NCBI GenBank assembly: GCA_037178675.1
Contig: JAYMGJ010000281.1
Coordinates: 1 to 64,000 of the forward strand
Source: Scleroderma bovista
Taxonomy: Eukaryota; Basidiomycota; Agaricomycetes; Boletales; Sclerodermataceae
Reading direction: 5' to 3'
DNA length: 64,000 bases
Positions within the stretch are counted from its first letter, which is position 1. Each line of letters begins with the position of its first letter. The notes below the pieces were generated by a model, which did no database searches, had not been told where the DNA came from, and saw nothing but the letters and a program-made list of their open reading frames with translations. Made by a program: the position numbers and the translations under genes. Shown here in pieces: positions 45,787 to 58,149 of this stretch.

Positions 45787-46061
45787 TGTTGAAGCAATAC
45801 CTATATACGTAGAGGAACTGCTACTCCAACTCACCTGTTGGGTGGAGTGCACAACCTGAGATGGTAGCGGTAGCTGGTCAAGAGCTGTTATATTATATAA
45901 GCGATGAACACTGTTTATATACAACAAATAGTGTGACACGTGATGTGTGACATGTAACATCTACTCTAAAGAGGACTATTACTAAGTCTACACTAATATG
46001 GGTCACAGTCTTGTGCGCACTTTGTCAATGGTTTACACCGGGTGCACATGCGACTTCAACA
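45787..46061 (-). repeat. Copia copy 2, 5' LTR
   Basis: The 275-bp LTR has intact TGTTGAAG and CTTCAACA ends. The adjacent GTATC target duplication confirms the boundary. Confidence 0.94.
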
Positions 46062-47400
46062 GTATCTTGACACCAGTGTGTGGGTGTGTGTGCACCCATC
46101 CTGCTTGTCTTTTTGGATCTGGGGGATTATTTGTCTTGAGGCTGGTGTGTGGGTGCGCTTGCACCCCTCCCACTCCTCTTTTGGGTCTGGGGGATTATTT
46201 GTCTTGACACCGGTGTGTGGGTGCGCTTGCACTCCTCCTGCGTGTCTTTTGGTCTGGGGGATTATTTGTCTTGGGGCTGGTGTGTGGGTGCGCTTGCACC
46301 CCTCCCACTCCTCTTTTGGGTCTGGGGGATTATTTATTTTGATGCCAGTGTGTGGGTGCGCTTGCACTCCTCCTGCTCATCTTTTGGTCTGGGGGATTAT
46401 TTATTTTGATGCTGGTGTGTAGGTGCACAAGTGCACCTCCTGTTTGTCTTCCTTGTCTCAATATTGGTGTGTGGGTTCAATCTTCCTTATGTATTTACAT
46501 GCTAACCATATATTTTTATAGTAATAGCAACCAGGTTGCATGATAATATTTGCTATTTTCATTTTGAGCATGAAGGTAAGTGTATTTATCCTATTTCTTA
46601 CTAATTCTAAATGCTATTACAGATTTTGTCTTTTAAATCATTGATTTCATGTGAAATTTTACATAGTAGACTTTTTTCTCTGGGAGGTGGACTGTCAAGG
46701 GGAGGGCCCCCTCTTGCCAGTCTGATTACCTTCTTTTTTTTTCTTTTTTCTTTGCTTGTATTGCAGTTTGTAATGGACTTAATCGTATGTATGGATTGCA
46801 AAACAATGTATTTGGACTAGGTCATGTGATTTTTTTGCATGAGTCTAGGTCACGTGATCGTGTGAGGTTAGTCATATGACACAACCAGTGCTGGTTTTGC
46901 ACACAGTCTGACAGATTTGCGTACTGTAAAACTGGTAATGCTTTTGTATGGGCGCTCACTGACACACAGGTCTGCAGACATACTCTTACATTGGTTGGCC
47001 AGCCTACTTCTACAATTTGAGCAATCATTAGCCATTACCAATTTTACTGTATGTAAACCTTTGGCCTTTGCTTCTTTTACAGTATGCAAATCGGGTTTTA
47101 CAGTATGCAGACCTGGCTTTACAGTTTGCAGACCCATTGGACTGTACAAATTTTACAGTATGCAAATGTGGTGGCCTTTACTGCTTTTGCAGTATGCCAG
47201 TATGTGAACTTGTGCCTGTACTACTTTTACAGTACATAAACCTGTCAGGCTGTACTGATTTTACAGTATGGCACTGTCAGGCTGTATTGCTTTTACAGAC
47301 ACAAACCTGTTGGCTGTACTGCTTTTACAGTATGCAAACTTGGGCCTGTACTGCTTTTACAGTACATAAACCTGTCGGGCTGTACTGATTTTACAGTACA
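46062..47400. mobile_element. Inverted-repeat element FB2, outer right arm
   Basis: This is the reverse complement of 34799 to about 36350: the TGTGTGGGTGCGCTTGCAC units (46070-46440), a mixed segment with poly-T (46735-46755), then TTTTACAGTA repeats. Compared with the left arm it lacks about 60 bp near 47185-47215, and it carries few other changes. Similarity to the left arm ends near 47400. Confidence 0.8.
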
Positions 47401-48210
47401 CACACCTGTTGGCTATACTGGTTTTACAGTATGCAAACCTGGTAGCCTGTACTGCTTTTACAGTACACAAACCTGCCAGCCTGTACCAACTTTGTAATAC
47501 ACTGTGAATTTTCCACATGCTGCATTACCCCAGTTTGATGTTGTTATGACTTATAGGCATGAACAAATTTTCTAATCATCTGGCCGACCCTAGTTGTGCC
47601 ATGTATGTCTCCTGTCGGCCTGTCCCAGCTTTACAGGCATCAACACATTTTCCAATTATCTGGCCAGCCCCAGTTTTGCCATGTATGTTGCCCACCAGCC
47701 TGTCCCAGCTTTACATGCATCAACAACATTTCCAATCATCTGGCTGACCCTAGTTTTGCCATGTGTTTCATCTGTCGGCCTGTCCCAATTTTACAGGCAT
47801 CAACTAATTTCCCTGGAGGCCAGCCTACCCCAGTTTTACAATATTATTGATCATCAGCCTGTCCCCGCTTTACAGGCCTTAACTGATTTTCTCATCCTCC
47901 AGTCGACCCTAGTTTTGCCATGTTTGTTACCTGTTGGCCGGTCCCACTTTTGCATTAAATGGCTGATTAGGAAATACCACTAGGAAATGTAGTAGTTCTA
48001 TCATAATACCATACACCAGCCAGTCCTGGTTTTGCCATCCTGTTCAAATTTCAGCCTGACCTAGGTTTACAGTGCTTTGGCCAGCACCAGCTAGTCCCAC
48101 TTTTACAGGCAAATGTATATGCCATATGTCCCACTTTTACAGGCAAATGTATATGCCATATGTCCCACTTTTACAGGCAAATGTATATGCCATATGTCCC
48201 ACTTTTACGA
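47400..48210. repeat. Tandem arrays distal to FB2
   Basis: About five degenerate units of roughly 80 bp (CAGCTTTACAGGCATCAAC...CCCTAGTTTTGCCATG) span 47560-47960. Three near-identical copies of a 36-bp unit (cccacttttacaggcaaatg...) lie at about 48090-48200. The repeats share the TTTTACAG core with the FB2 arms and may be an extension of that element missing from the truncated left side. Confidence 0.75.
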
Positions 48211-49430
48211 GGGTCAGTGACTGAACTATGTGCAGTGGTCTCCATTTGGTACTCCCAGGGGCCTCCTTGGTACATTGGCTTTAACTCCAATGGTGACCTG
48301 TGTGTCGCCGAGGTCGCCCCACAGGAGGTTGTCAAGATGACAACCACTCCTCCCCTGTCTGTCCCCAACATTCTATTCTGACCCCCACTTTACAACAGCC
48401 CACCAGGCCTCTATCCCCCCCACCCCCTCTTATCAGTCCTTCACGTTCACTAACTCATCTTTACATAGTGCCTGTGCCTTACCACCTTTCCCATATCACT
48501 TGTTTTAAGTGCTGTGGGGCAGTGTTGTCTGAAATTCCTTGTATAGTGACCTCTCCCATATGATAGATACATTAGTCAGTATGGGTCAGCATAGGGTGCC
48601 CACCCTCAGGTTCCTTAAATTTGCATAAAAAATAAATAAATAAAAAAGTCCAATGAAATCTGCATCCTGTCATCCATTGTTTGGCAGTTGCAAGCAAGAT
48701 ATTTTTTGGAGCCTGTATCACTGCATTATGTCCAGTGTAGGGGGTAAGTCCCTTGAAGGCACAAAATAAGGTGTTTGCCCAAGGAGACTTGGTCTGGCTG
48801 GACTAGGGAAGCTAACAGGACTGGAGCACAGGAGTGCACTCGAGGGGGTAACAAGCACAGCCAAATGTGCAGGGAATGTGCAACTAGAGAGCCAGGAGGT
48901 TGCAGGAAACAGCAGGACACACTTAGAGACTCAGATAGGGGCAGAAAAAGCTTGTTATTATTGTGTGGATGAGGCCTATATGGTGAAATGTGTGTAGGTA
49001 CATGATGGGAAGGCTAAATAAGGAAAAGCACACAAGAAGCATGTTGGAGTATAAACAGACTGTTATGGTTTGTTTACTTACTTACATAAGCATAAAGTGC
49101 ACATACAGTAGTTTCTATTATTACAGTTTGCTCAGTAGCTTGCCAGGCTACTGAGGGTGAGTACCATTCCTACTGACTACCTTCTACCTACTGATACCTT
49201 GTAGTTACCCTATAGGTATAAACTATCTTCTCCTTCACCACAACCAATCTTAACATTCCATGAAATCAAAATCTCAGTGCCAATCCATTCAATAATCGGA
49301 TGTCTTCAAATTTCTAATACTGGCTAATGTTCATTTTCCTATAATATTCCATCCTTTTGTCACACTTTATGTATCATGCTTTATCACATGACATGCATCG
49401 AAACTGTTTGAGCTCTACCTTACACTCCAG
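48211..49430. other. Intergenic DNA without recognised gene
   Basis: A 73-codon frame (48160-48381) has no family resemblance and begins inside repeats. A short AAATAAATAAAT tract is present near 48625. I see no other structure here. Confidence 0.5.
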
Positions 49431-50165
49431 CACCCAGTGGACTCTGTCCATATGGAAGGAATGAATGTCTGACATTCTGATAATTCTGAAAACTTCTGGT
49501 TATTGTTTCTGATGATCTGAGACTCTGATAGTATCTGGTAGTCTATTCTTCTGAAGGCCTGATAGTCTGAGAGTTCTGAGATTTTCTGGTGATCTGCCAC
49601 ACTGACATTCTGATACTCTGGGACTCTGAGATATCTGACAGTCTGATAGTTCTCTGGTGATCTGCTATTCTGAGTTTCTGATAATCTGATAATCTGAGAG
49701 TATCTGATCATCTGCTGGTATGAATGTCTGACATTCTGATAGTTCTGAAAACTTCTGGTTATTGTTTCTGATAATCTGGGATTCTGACAGTATCTGGTAG
49801 TCTGTTGTTCTGAACACTTGAAGGTCTGAGAGTTCTGAGATTTTCTGGTGATCTGCCATTCTGAGTTTCTGATGGTCTGATAGTTCTGAGAGGTTCTGGT
49901 GTTCTGTCACTCTTGGATTTTGATACTCTGGGACTCTAAGAGTATCTGGCTGTCTGAAAATCTCTCAAAAAGTCTGAGAATATCTGAAGATCTACTGGTA
50001 TGACTGTCTAATCATCTGATGGTTGAGAAAATCTGGAGATGAGATTTGATGATCTGAAAGTCTGAAATTTTTTGATATTCAGACCAGCAGACCCCCAGTT
50101 TTTTTCAGTATGTAGATCTATGTTACTGATATCAGATATTTTCAGATGATCAGATTTTCTCAGAC
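49431..50165. repeat. TCTGA-rich tandem repeat region
   Basis: The stretch is dominated by TCTGA/CTGATAG words. Two long units starting ggaatgaatgtctgacattc (about 49458) and ggtatgaatgtctgacattc (about 49716) are alignable over more than 140 bp, so a duplication of about 258 bp underlies the array. Composition resembles the TCTGATTG tract in FB1. Confidence 0.8.
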
Positions 50166-50194
50166 CTTCAGAACATTTGCCAAGTTGCTGATGT

Positions 50195-50288
50195 GAGGCT
50201 CAATTGTGCTCATCCTTCACATCAGGATCATCTTGATATTGACATTATCTTACATGTTCAATGTACCAAACCTGTTTGGTGCATGACA
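50195..50288 (-). repeat. Remnant of the TGTCACGCACC LTR family
   Basis: Read on the minus strand, the segment begins TGTCATGCACCAAACAGG at 50288, matching the LTR start with a C to T change, and continues TTTGGTACATTGAACATG. Similarity fades after about 90 bp. Confidence 0.7.
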
Positions 50289-51179
50289 CTGCAGAACCTC
50301 ATGTTGAACCCTCTTCAGCTGAGGATGTGCCATTTTATACTGCTGTTTCATGCCCTGAGGGCCTGCACTATCTAGTAAAGTCAGTGGTATGTATGCCTCT
50401 TCCACCTCTGTGTTCTGTGCAAATAAACTCACTTTATGGCAATCATGAAACAAACCAACCAGAAATGTTTCACATCATTGGATCTCAGTGGACCCATATC
50501 TCATTCAGTGGCTCCATTGCAGCCATGCTCTGTTCCCATACCTAGCTCTGAGCCTCATAATCAAGGACCTGGACAGCCTCTCCCATCAGAAGATGACATA
50601 ACTACAGCACCTGGAGCAGTTGAGCAGAAAGGAGTGGAACTAGCCACTCATCACCCAGAGGATGTTGAGCTGTGTGAGTTACCACTTATCTACCATTGGA
50701 GCATCAGTGACAGTCATTTCAGTGCTGAAATGAAATGGCATGAATAAATGTGCAATGGTATTGCAGGTCAATAACTGTGATCTAAATAAAACATTGAGTA
50801 CAGGTAGCAAACACATAGAATTTGATTTTCAATAGAAGAAACAATGGAATAATATTGTTAAGGCTCAAAACATGCTTGCCACTTGGATCCATGTGCCATT
50901 TGACTGAGATCTAGCTCTACACCTCCCCTTGGCATAACTAACCTAGTACATGGGTTATAGAATGGATCTCTTTTATCAACAGGCACCCATAGGAGCAACT
51001 GGCCATGTGGACCTCTGATCCATCCATCTTCATGAAGTCTAACACATTGGTGGAAGGCCTGTTTATCATGGGAACAAAGCTTCCCTCTGTTGCACAATGC
51101 ATGAGATAGCACAGAAGAGAACCTAATTGAATGATATGACATGGGATGCTGATTATAATGGTGCAAAGTAGCATGCACA
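50289..51179. other. Weakly coding DNA, no assigned gene
   Basis: Plus-strand segments such as EPSSAEDVPFYTAVSCPEGL look coding-like, but frames are short and broken, and no family is recognised. It may be a fragment of a transposon gene next to the LTR remnant. Confidence 0.3.
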
Positions 51180-54100
51180 TCATGTTCTGTATGATATGAA
51201 GATAAACATGTAACAATATAGTTGAGGAGTATCATGCTCACCATTGGTTGAAGATATATAGCATTGATTTGATTCAAGGGAAACCTCTCCTTTAACATCA
51301 TTGATAATACTGACCTTTTTTTCATTGTTCCAGATTCTTACAGTGGCATCACATGAGTCTGAGTAAATCCTTGTGCCATCAGGGGAGAAAGCAATTGATG
51401 TGACCCATTCAGTGTGGTGTTGAAGTGGACTACCAATCTGCAAATGCCTTTCAACATCCCAGACTCTCAAAGTGTTGTCATATGAGCCTGACACAATCCT
51501 TGTGCTATCAGGGGAGAATGCAACTGATATGACTAAAGAAGTATGGCCTTGAAGAGGACTGCCAATCTGCACACCTCTGTCAGCATCCCAGACTCTCACT
51601 GTGTTGTCATATGAGCCAGACACAATCCTTGTGCCATTAGGGGAGAATGCAACTGATGTGACCCAGGAACTGTGACCTTGAAGTGGATTTCCAATTTGCA
51701 TACCCCTGTTAGCATCCCAGATTCTCACAGTGCTGTCACATGAGCCTGACACAATTTTTGTGCTATTAGCAAAAAATACAACTGATGTGACCCAGGAAGT
51801 GTGGCCTTGAAGAGGACTGCCAATCTGCACACCCCTATCAGCATCCCAGACTCTCACAGTGTTGTCACATGAGCCTGACACAATCCTTGTACCATCAGGG
51901 GAGAATGCAATTGAGGTGACCCATGAAGTGTGACCATGAAGGGGACTACCAATCTGCACACCCTTATCAGCATCCCAGACTCTCAAAGTGTTGTCACATG
52001 AGCCTGATACAATCCTTGTTCCATTAGGGGAGAATGCAACTGAGCCAACTAGAGAAGTGTGACCCTGAAGTGGACTGCCAATTTGCACACCTTTTTTAGC
52101 ATCCCAGATTCTGACAGTGTTGTCATATGAGCCTGACACAATCCTTGTGTCATTAGGGGAGAATGCAACTGATGCAACACAGGAAGTATGACCTTGAAGA
52201 GGACTACCTATCTGCACACCACTTTCAGCATCCCAGACTCTCACAGTATTATCATATGAACCTGACACAATCCTTGTGCCATCAGGGGAGAAGGCAACTG
52301 ATGTGACCCATGAAGGGTGGCCTTGAAATGGACTGTCCATCTGCACACACCTGTCAGCATTCCAGACTCTCATAGTGTTGTCATATGAGCTTGACACAAT
52401 CCTTGTGCCATCAGGAGAGAATGCAACTGATGTGACAGAGGCAGTGTGACATTGAAGTGGACTGCCAATCTGCACCCCTCTCCCAACATCCCAGAGTCTC
52501 ACAGTGTTGTCATAGGAGCCTGACACAATTGTTGTGCCATCAGGAGAGAATGCAACTGATGTGATCCAGGAAGTGTGTCCATGAAAAGGACTACCAATCT
52601 GCACACCCTTGTTAGCATCCCAGACTATTATAGTATTGTCATGTGAGCCCGACACAATCCTTGTCCCATCAGGGGATAATGCAATTGATGTGACCCATTC
52701 TGTATGGCCTTGAAATGGACTGCCAATCTGCACACCCCTGTCAGCATCCAAGACTCGTACAGTGTTGTCATATGAACCAAATACAATCCTTGTTCCATCA
52801 GGGGAGAATGCAACTGATGTCACCCATTCAGTGTGGCCCTGAAGTGGACTACCAATTTGCACACCCCTATCAGCATCCCAGACTCTCACAGTCTTGTCAT
52901 ATGAGCCTGACACAATCCTTGTGCTGTCAGGGGAGAATGCAACTGACATGACCAAAGAAGTGTGGCCTTGAAGAGGGCTGCCAATCAACACACCCCTGTC
53001 AGCATCCCAGACTCTCACTGTGTTGTCATATGAGCCAGACACAATCCTTGTGCCATTAGGGGAGAATGCAACTGATGTGACCCAGGCAGTGTGGCCTTGA
53101 AGTGAATTTCCAATTTGCATACCCCTGTTAGCATCCCAGACTCTCACAGTGCTGTCACATGAGCCTGACACAATCTTTGTGCCATCAGGGGAGAATGAAA
53201 CTGATGTGACCCAAAAATGGTGTTTTTGAAGAGAATTGCATATATTCACACTTTTGTCAGCATTCCAGACTCTCAAAGTCTTGTCATGTGAGCCTGACAC
53301 AATTGTTGTGCCATCAGGGGAGAATGCAATTGATGTGACCCATTCAGTGTGACCTTGGAGTGCACTGCCAATCTGTACACTGCTGTCAGCATCCCAGATT
53401 CTTACAGTCTTGTCACATGAGCCTGATCCAATTCTTGTCCCATCAGGGGAAAATGCAACTGATGTGATCCAGGAAGTGTGGCCTTGAAGTGGATTACCAA
53501 TCTGCACACCCCTGTAAACATCCCAGACTCTCACAGTGTTATCTTGGGAGCCTGACACAATCCTTTTGCTATCAGGGGAGAATGCAACTGATGTAACAGA
53601 GGAACTGTGACCTTGAAGTGGATTGCCAGTCTGCAGACCCTTGACAGCATCCCAGACTCTTACAGTCTTGGAATGTGATCCTGACACAATTCTTGTACCA
53701 TCAGGGGAGAATGCAACTGATGTGACAGCAGAAGTATCACCTTGAAGAGGACTGCCAATCTGCACACCCCTGTAAGCATCCCAGACTCTCAAAGTGTTGT
53801 CATGTGAGCCTGACACAATCCTTGTGCCATCAAAGGAGAAGGCAACTGATGTGATTGAGGACGTGTGGCCTTGAAATGGACTTCCAATCTGCACACCACT
53901 GTTAGCATCCCAGACTCTTACTGTGTTGTCATATGAGCCAGAAGCAATCCTTGTGCCATCAGGGGATAATGCAACTGATGTGACCCATGAAGTGTGTCCA
54001 TGAAAGGGGCTGCCAATCTGCATACCCTTGTCAGCATCCCAAACTCTCACAGTGCTATCACATGAGCCTGATGCAATCCTTGTTCCATCAGGGAAGAATG

Positions 54101-57100
54101 CAACTGAGGTGACCCACTCAGTATGGCCTTGTGATGGACTGCCAATCTGCACATCCCTGTCAGCATCCCAGACTCTCACCATGTTGTCATATGAACCTGA
54201 CACAATCCTTGTGCCATCAGGAGAGAATGCAACTGATGTGACCCAGGAAGTGTGTCCATGAAGGGGACTGCCAATCTGCACACCCCTGTCAGCATCCCAG
54301 ACTCTCACAGTGCTGTCACATGAGCCTGACACAATCTTTGTGCCATCAGGGAGAAATGCAATTGATGTGACCCATTCAGTGTGGCCATGAAGTGGACTGC
54401 CAATCTGCACACCCCTGTCAGCATCCCATACTCTTACAGTCTTGTCATTTGAGCCTGATGCAATCCTTGTCCCATCAGGGGAAAATGCAACTGATGTCAC
54501 CCACTCAGTGTGGCCATGAAGTGGACTGCCAATCTGCACACCACTGTCAGCATTCCAGACTCTCACAGTGCTATCACATGAGCCTGACACAATCTTTGTG
54601 CCATTGGGGGAGAATGCAACTGATGTCACCCATTCAGTGTGGCCTTCAAGTGGACTTCCAATTTGCACACCCTCATCAACATCCCAGACTCTCACAGTCT
54701 TGTCATGGGAGCCTGACACAATCCTTGTGCCATCAGTGGAGAATGCAACTGATGTCACCCATTCAGTGTGGCCTTCAAGTGGACTGCCAATCTGTACATT
54801 GCTGTCAGCATCCCAGACTCTCACAGTGTTGTCACATGAGCCTGACCCAATCATTGTACCATCAGGGGAGAATGCAACTGATGTAACAGGGGAAGTGTGG
54901 CAAAGTGGAGTGCCAATTTGAACACCTCTATCAACATCCCACACTCTCACAGTCTTGTCATGTGAACCTGACAAAATCCTTGTGCCATCAGGGAAGAATG
55001 TAACTGATGTGACAAGGGATGTGTGTCCCTGAAACAAAACCTGAGCAGCTGGCCAATCTTTATAATACCCTCCAGCAACTTTGGCAATGTGGGGAAAATT
55101 TGCCCTTATATCTCTATATGATATTGCATTTTCAGGGGCAAATGGCAGTGCAGAGATGTACAAATGGGGAGTGCTTGCAGAAGCTCCACCAGAAAAGTTA
55201 TGGATGAACTTTACACCATCCCTTGCCAATGCTGCAACATCCTCATATCCTGTCTTCTCCTGGATCAATTGTGTTATACAGGATCTCACCACCCCAGAGA
55301 TCTACTCACCTGACACCATCTTGCAACAATAGAGAGTGCAGGTGCAGCATTACCAAGCACACCTAGCAAACTCAGCACCTCAAACCAGAACAGGATCCTT
55401 TCATTCCCCAGAATATCCTCCACACATCCTACTAGTTCAGGATCAAACTTAGTTGTCTGCAGATGCTTTGCCCAGAAGAGACATGAGTATGACAAATGAG
55501 ATGGAATCTTGGCTTTGACTCTCTCTGTCAGACCAGGTACATCTGAGTTGAGCAGGTAGGAACTCTCCAGTCCACATATATTGAAACATAGACCACCATG
55601 AAGGACACGGAGGGACGCAACGGCTAGGTCTGCTTGAATACCTGACTCGCCAACAAAATAGTCTCCACTTCGTGATTGATCAGTCAAGAAGTCATGGAAC
55701 GAAGAATGGAGTAGCCGAACAGAGTTTTTGTGGTCAGTGACACCACTCAGCAATGAGCCCATGTAGTCAAGAATGAGGGCAACATCGAAATGATCGTCCT
55801 CTTGTGGAAAGTACATACGCATTGCATGCAATGCATCCATGGGGAGGGGGTCCAACGTGTAAAGGATCTGTCGCATTAAGGAGCGGAACCGTGCAAGAGG
55901 CTTCTGCCTCCTGCCTACAGCACTTTCCAGGACCGCAACGTACATCTTGTCTAGGAGTGTTGCCCCTTCCCGTGACGTGCGTGCCATCAAGTCGTCGAAG
56001 CGCTCCTTGGCCGTCTCACCAGCAGTGCCTGGTCTGATCCACTCACAGGCGAGGCGGGCCCACTCGAACAAGCCATCGGCTCTGCGCACAATCTGCTTGA
56101 TCTCCGCTGCACCAATATCTCGTCTGTGCTTGAGCTGCTTGGATACATACATATGAATATCACGTTCAGCAGGGACCTTGTCCAAAGAAACCGCTTTCAC
56201 GTGCTGCGCATCGCGGAAAGCAACCATGATGTCGACCACCGGTCTGGATGTGAGAAGTATGCGGAAGTTGGAAGGGAGAGAAGCAGCCTCAGTGAGCACC
56301 TCCAGGATGTGCTTTCGCGATGCGTCGAGTCCGCTCTCATCCAATGCATCGATGACCACCACGATATTTCCAACTCTCCTACCCGAAACCTTTGACAGAG
56401 GCTTCAGGAGCTTCTCCCACTGTTGCATCACGTCGTGTGTGGCCTTGAGAGTGTTGTCCTCCTTGATAGCTCTAACCACCGCCCGTCGAAAAGCAGGATC
56501 ACGGTTAGCCAGGTCGCGAACAATGGTCAACAACATCTTTTGCTCTCGATGTTCCGTCTGTCTATCGCGCGCGAAGCAGAAGCATGAACAAAGCCCCCCC
56601 GCATCCTTGTACTGCAGCGCAACGGTGTGAACGATGGCAGATTTTCCCCTGCCGGCCTGGCCGTGAAGCCAGAAGATCCGCGGCACATTAACGTTGGGGT
56701 CGTGGATCCAATCAACAATTTCTTGCAAAATTTCCACCCTCGTTCCATCTAGGCATTTCTTTGTTGTATCGAGTCCCGCGCCCTCTGCATACGCCATACC
56801 ATCTAGGTTCAGGTCCTCGAGGACATCAAGGACGCGGTGTACGCTGATGGACGTGTCGTGAACCGCATGATCGCGAAATTCTTGCATTAACTCATCGAGT
56901 GCCTTGTTATATTCGTCGACGACGGACTGTGTTTCGGAAAAAATGTTCTTTGTCACTCGTTTCCCTGAGATGATACCTGATTAGAACATCGTGGAAGTAT
57001 TCGGAGTGACATACAGAAGTTCTTGGTTTCGGAATAGTTTTCGATAAACTGGGCACAGCTACTGAGCACCTGGGCGATGCGCGCCAGTGTATCTTTCATC

Positions 57101-58110
57101 ATATCCAAGTTTGCCATGGTATCCTCTTCAAGAAGGAACTCGTAGACACTTTGAATTTTTGAAAGTAGGCTGGAAACCGAGTGGTCTAGGTTCGCTTGCG
57201 CAATGATTACCTGACAGTGATATGAGATGCATGCCACTGCCAACCAGAAGACGTACCTGAGCGGCGCCGGTTAGAAGCCCCAACGCCATCTGAGTATAAG
57301 GGTGGACCTGCGCATCAATGTCAGCCTGCTTGTCACTCCAAGGCAAATGCAATATAGTACATTTGAGATAGTGCTGATTACGTTGTTGAAGGCCCTGAGT
57401 GGTCGGAGGTACGTCGAACTGACGGTGTTTATTTGAGAGACGGTAGTATTGATACCACCGACAAGTTCGGCGGCGTGTTGCGTAACACGTGGAAGAGGTA
57501 CTGGTGCATCGATCTCGTCACGCACACAAGTCATAGTAGCGACTGCTTGGTCCATTGTGCTTGTCGCATCGGGCGGCTATTTTGTAGACGAGCGTTTAGA
57601 AACCACACGTTCCTAGATAAATATGAAAACCGTCTCTCGTACCTCTTGGCCTTGTACAATTTGAGTCGATTCCCTTAGTAAATCGTGTGACTGTAAGACA
57701 AGGCTTAGCGAACAACACTCGATAATAGAAAAGACCTCATGCAGAGCTTGGGGCAGTTCCACTTCAATAGATGCACTCACGCTCATAGAGGCACTTGCGA
57801 TTGTTTGGTTGGAACGACTAGACAGTAATAAATTCTTCAACTTCTCCAGTTTTCCCTGAACGATATTGGGAGTAAGAGCCGGTGATGACCCTCGAGTCTA
57901 GTTTCTCATGATCAAGACGCTCTCTTGCAAAGGACAAATTGCGTACCAGGACAAACTGAGAGTCCGATGTGACTTGAATGGTTTTGTTTTTCCAAGGTTT
58001 CAGCTTAGAGCGATGGGTATTGGACTGATTATCGGTCATGTGGGACTCGGCGATGGCAGAAGGAATACAATCTTGCACTTGCAGGTCAAAAGGAGCAACG
58101 ATAGGAAGCA
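51180..58110 (-). CDS. NACHT-WD40 NLR-like protein (NWD type), multi-exon
   Basis: A STAND/NLR-type protein. Exons I can place are 57890 to about 58110 (start uncertain), 57643-57855, 57361-57576, 57257-57325, 57015-57210, 55310-56964 and 51180-55259. The N-terminal part is helical (YSETKNF-WKRVTKNIFSETQ across a splice). The NACHT domain shows the Walker A GQAGRGKS (about 56639-56662), Walker B VVVIDALDES, and the RILLTSRPVVDI sensor region. The linker ISALPFAPENAIS precedes 29 WD40 repeats. Such proteins are thought to sense ligands through the WD40 array and act in non-self recognition or cell death in fungi. No stop or frameshift is seen in the NACHT and WD exons. Confidence 0.88.
51291..55028 (-). 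repeat. 29-copy WD40-coding tandem repeat (129-bp unit)
   Basis: Each unit encodes 43 residues on the pattern GHT-x-WVTSVAFSPDGTRI-VSGSxDxTVRVWDADRGVQIGSPLQ. By eye the variation concentrates at residues 4-5 (SW, EW, SL, AW), around SGS-[HYC]-D-[NKS], and in the Q/H/E at the end. Unit 15 (KHHFWVTSV) and unit 29 (HHTEWV) are the most diverged. The first unit has 42 residues. The number of repeats fits four seven-blade propellers plus one unit, or other groupings. Confidence 0.93.
55260..55309 (-). other. 50-nt intron between NACHT and WD40 exons
   Basis: GTGAGTAG...GATCCAG in phase 0 joins ARWCQ to EKTGYEDVA. Without its removal the NACHT frame ends shortly after, in QVSRSLGW. Confidence 0.85.
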
Positions 58111-58149
58111 AAAAAGGCTTGGTCAGGTAAGAATAAGGAAGAAGTAGTG

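Larger units (their letters stand above)
36786..46061 (-). mobile_element. Ty1/Copia LTR retrotransposon, copy 2 (complete outline, nested insertions)
   Basis: Both LTRs are present (36786-37046 and 45787-46061), flanked by the 5-bp duplication GTATC (36781-36785 and 46062-46066). The insertion splits the right arm of FB2. Internal order on the minus strand is PBS, gag, protease, integrase, RT, RNase H, polypurine tract. Nested inside are LTR A2 (41903-44562), a SINE (38508-39116) and a 140-bp MITE (37639-37778). By eye the two LTRs differ by 14 substitutions, all transitions, plus one 14-bp indel, so the insertion is old. Confidence 0.95.

Noticed and set aside
51291..55028. Regular 129-bp repeats that could be taken for a CRISPR-like or satellite array
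   Set aside because: Every unit is in frame and encodes a WD40 repeat fused to a NACHT domain; the organism is a eukaryote.
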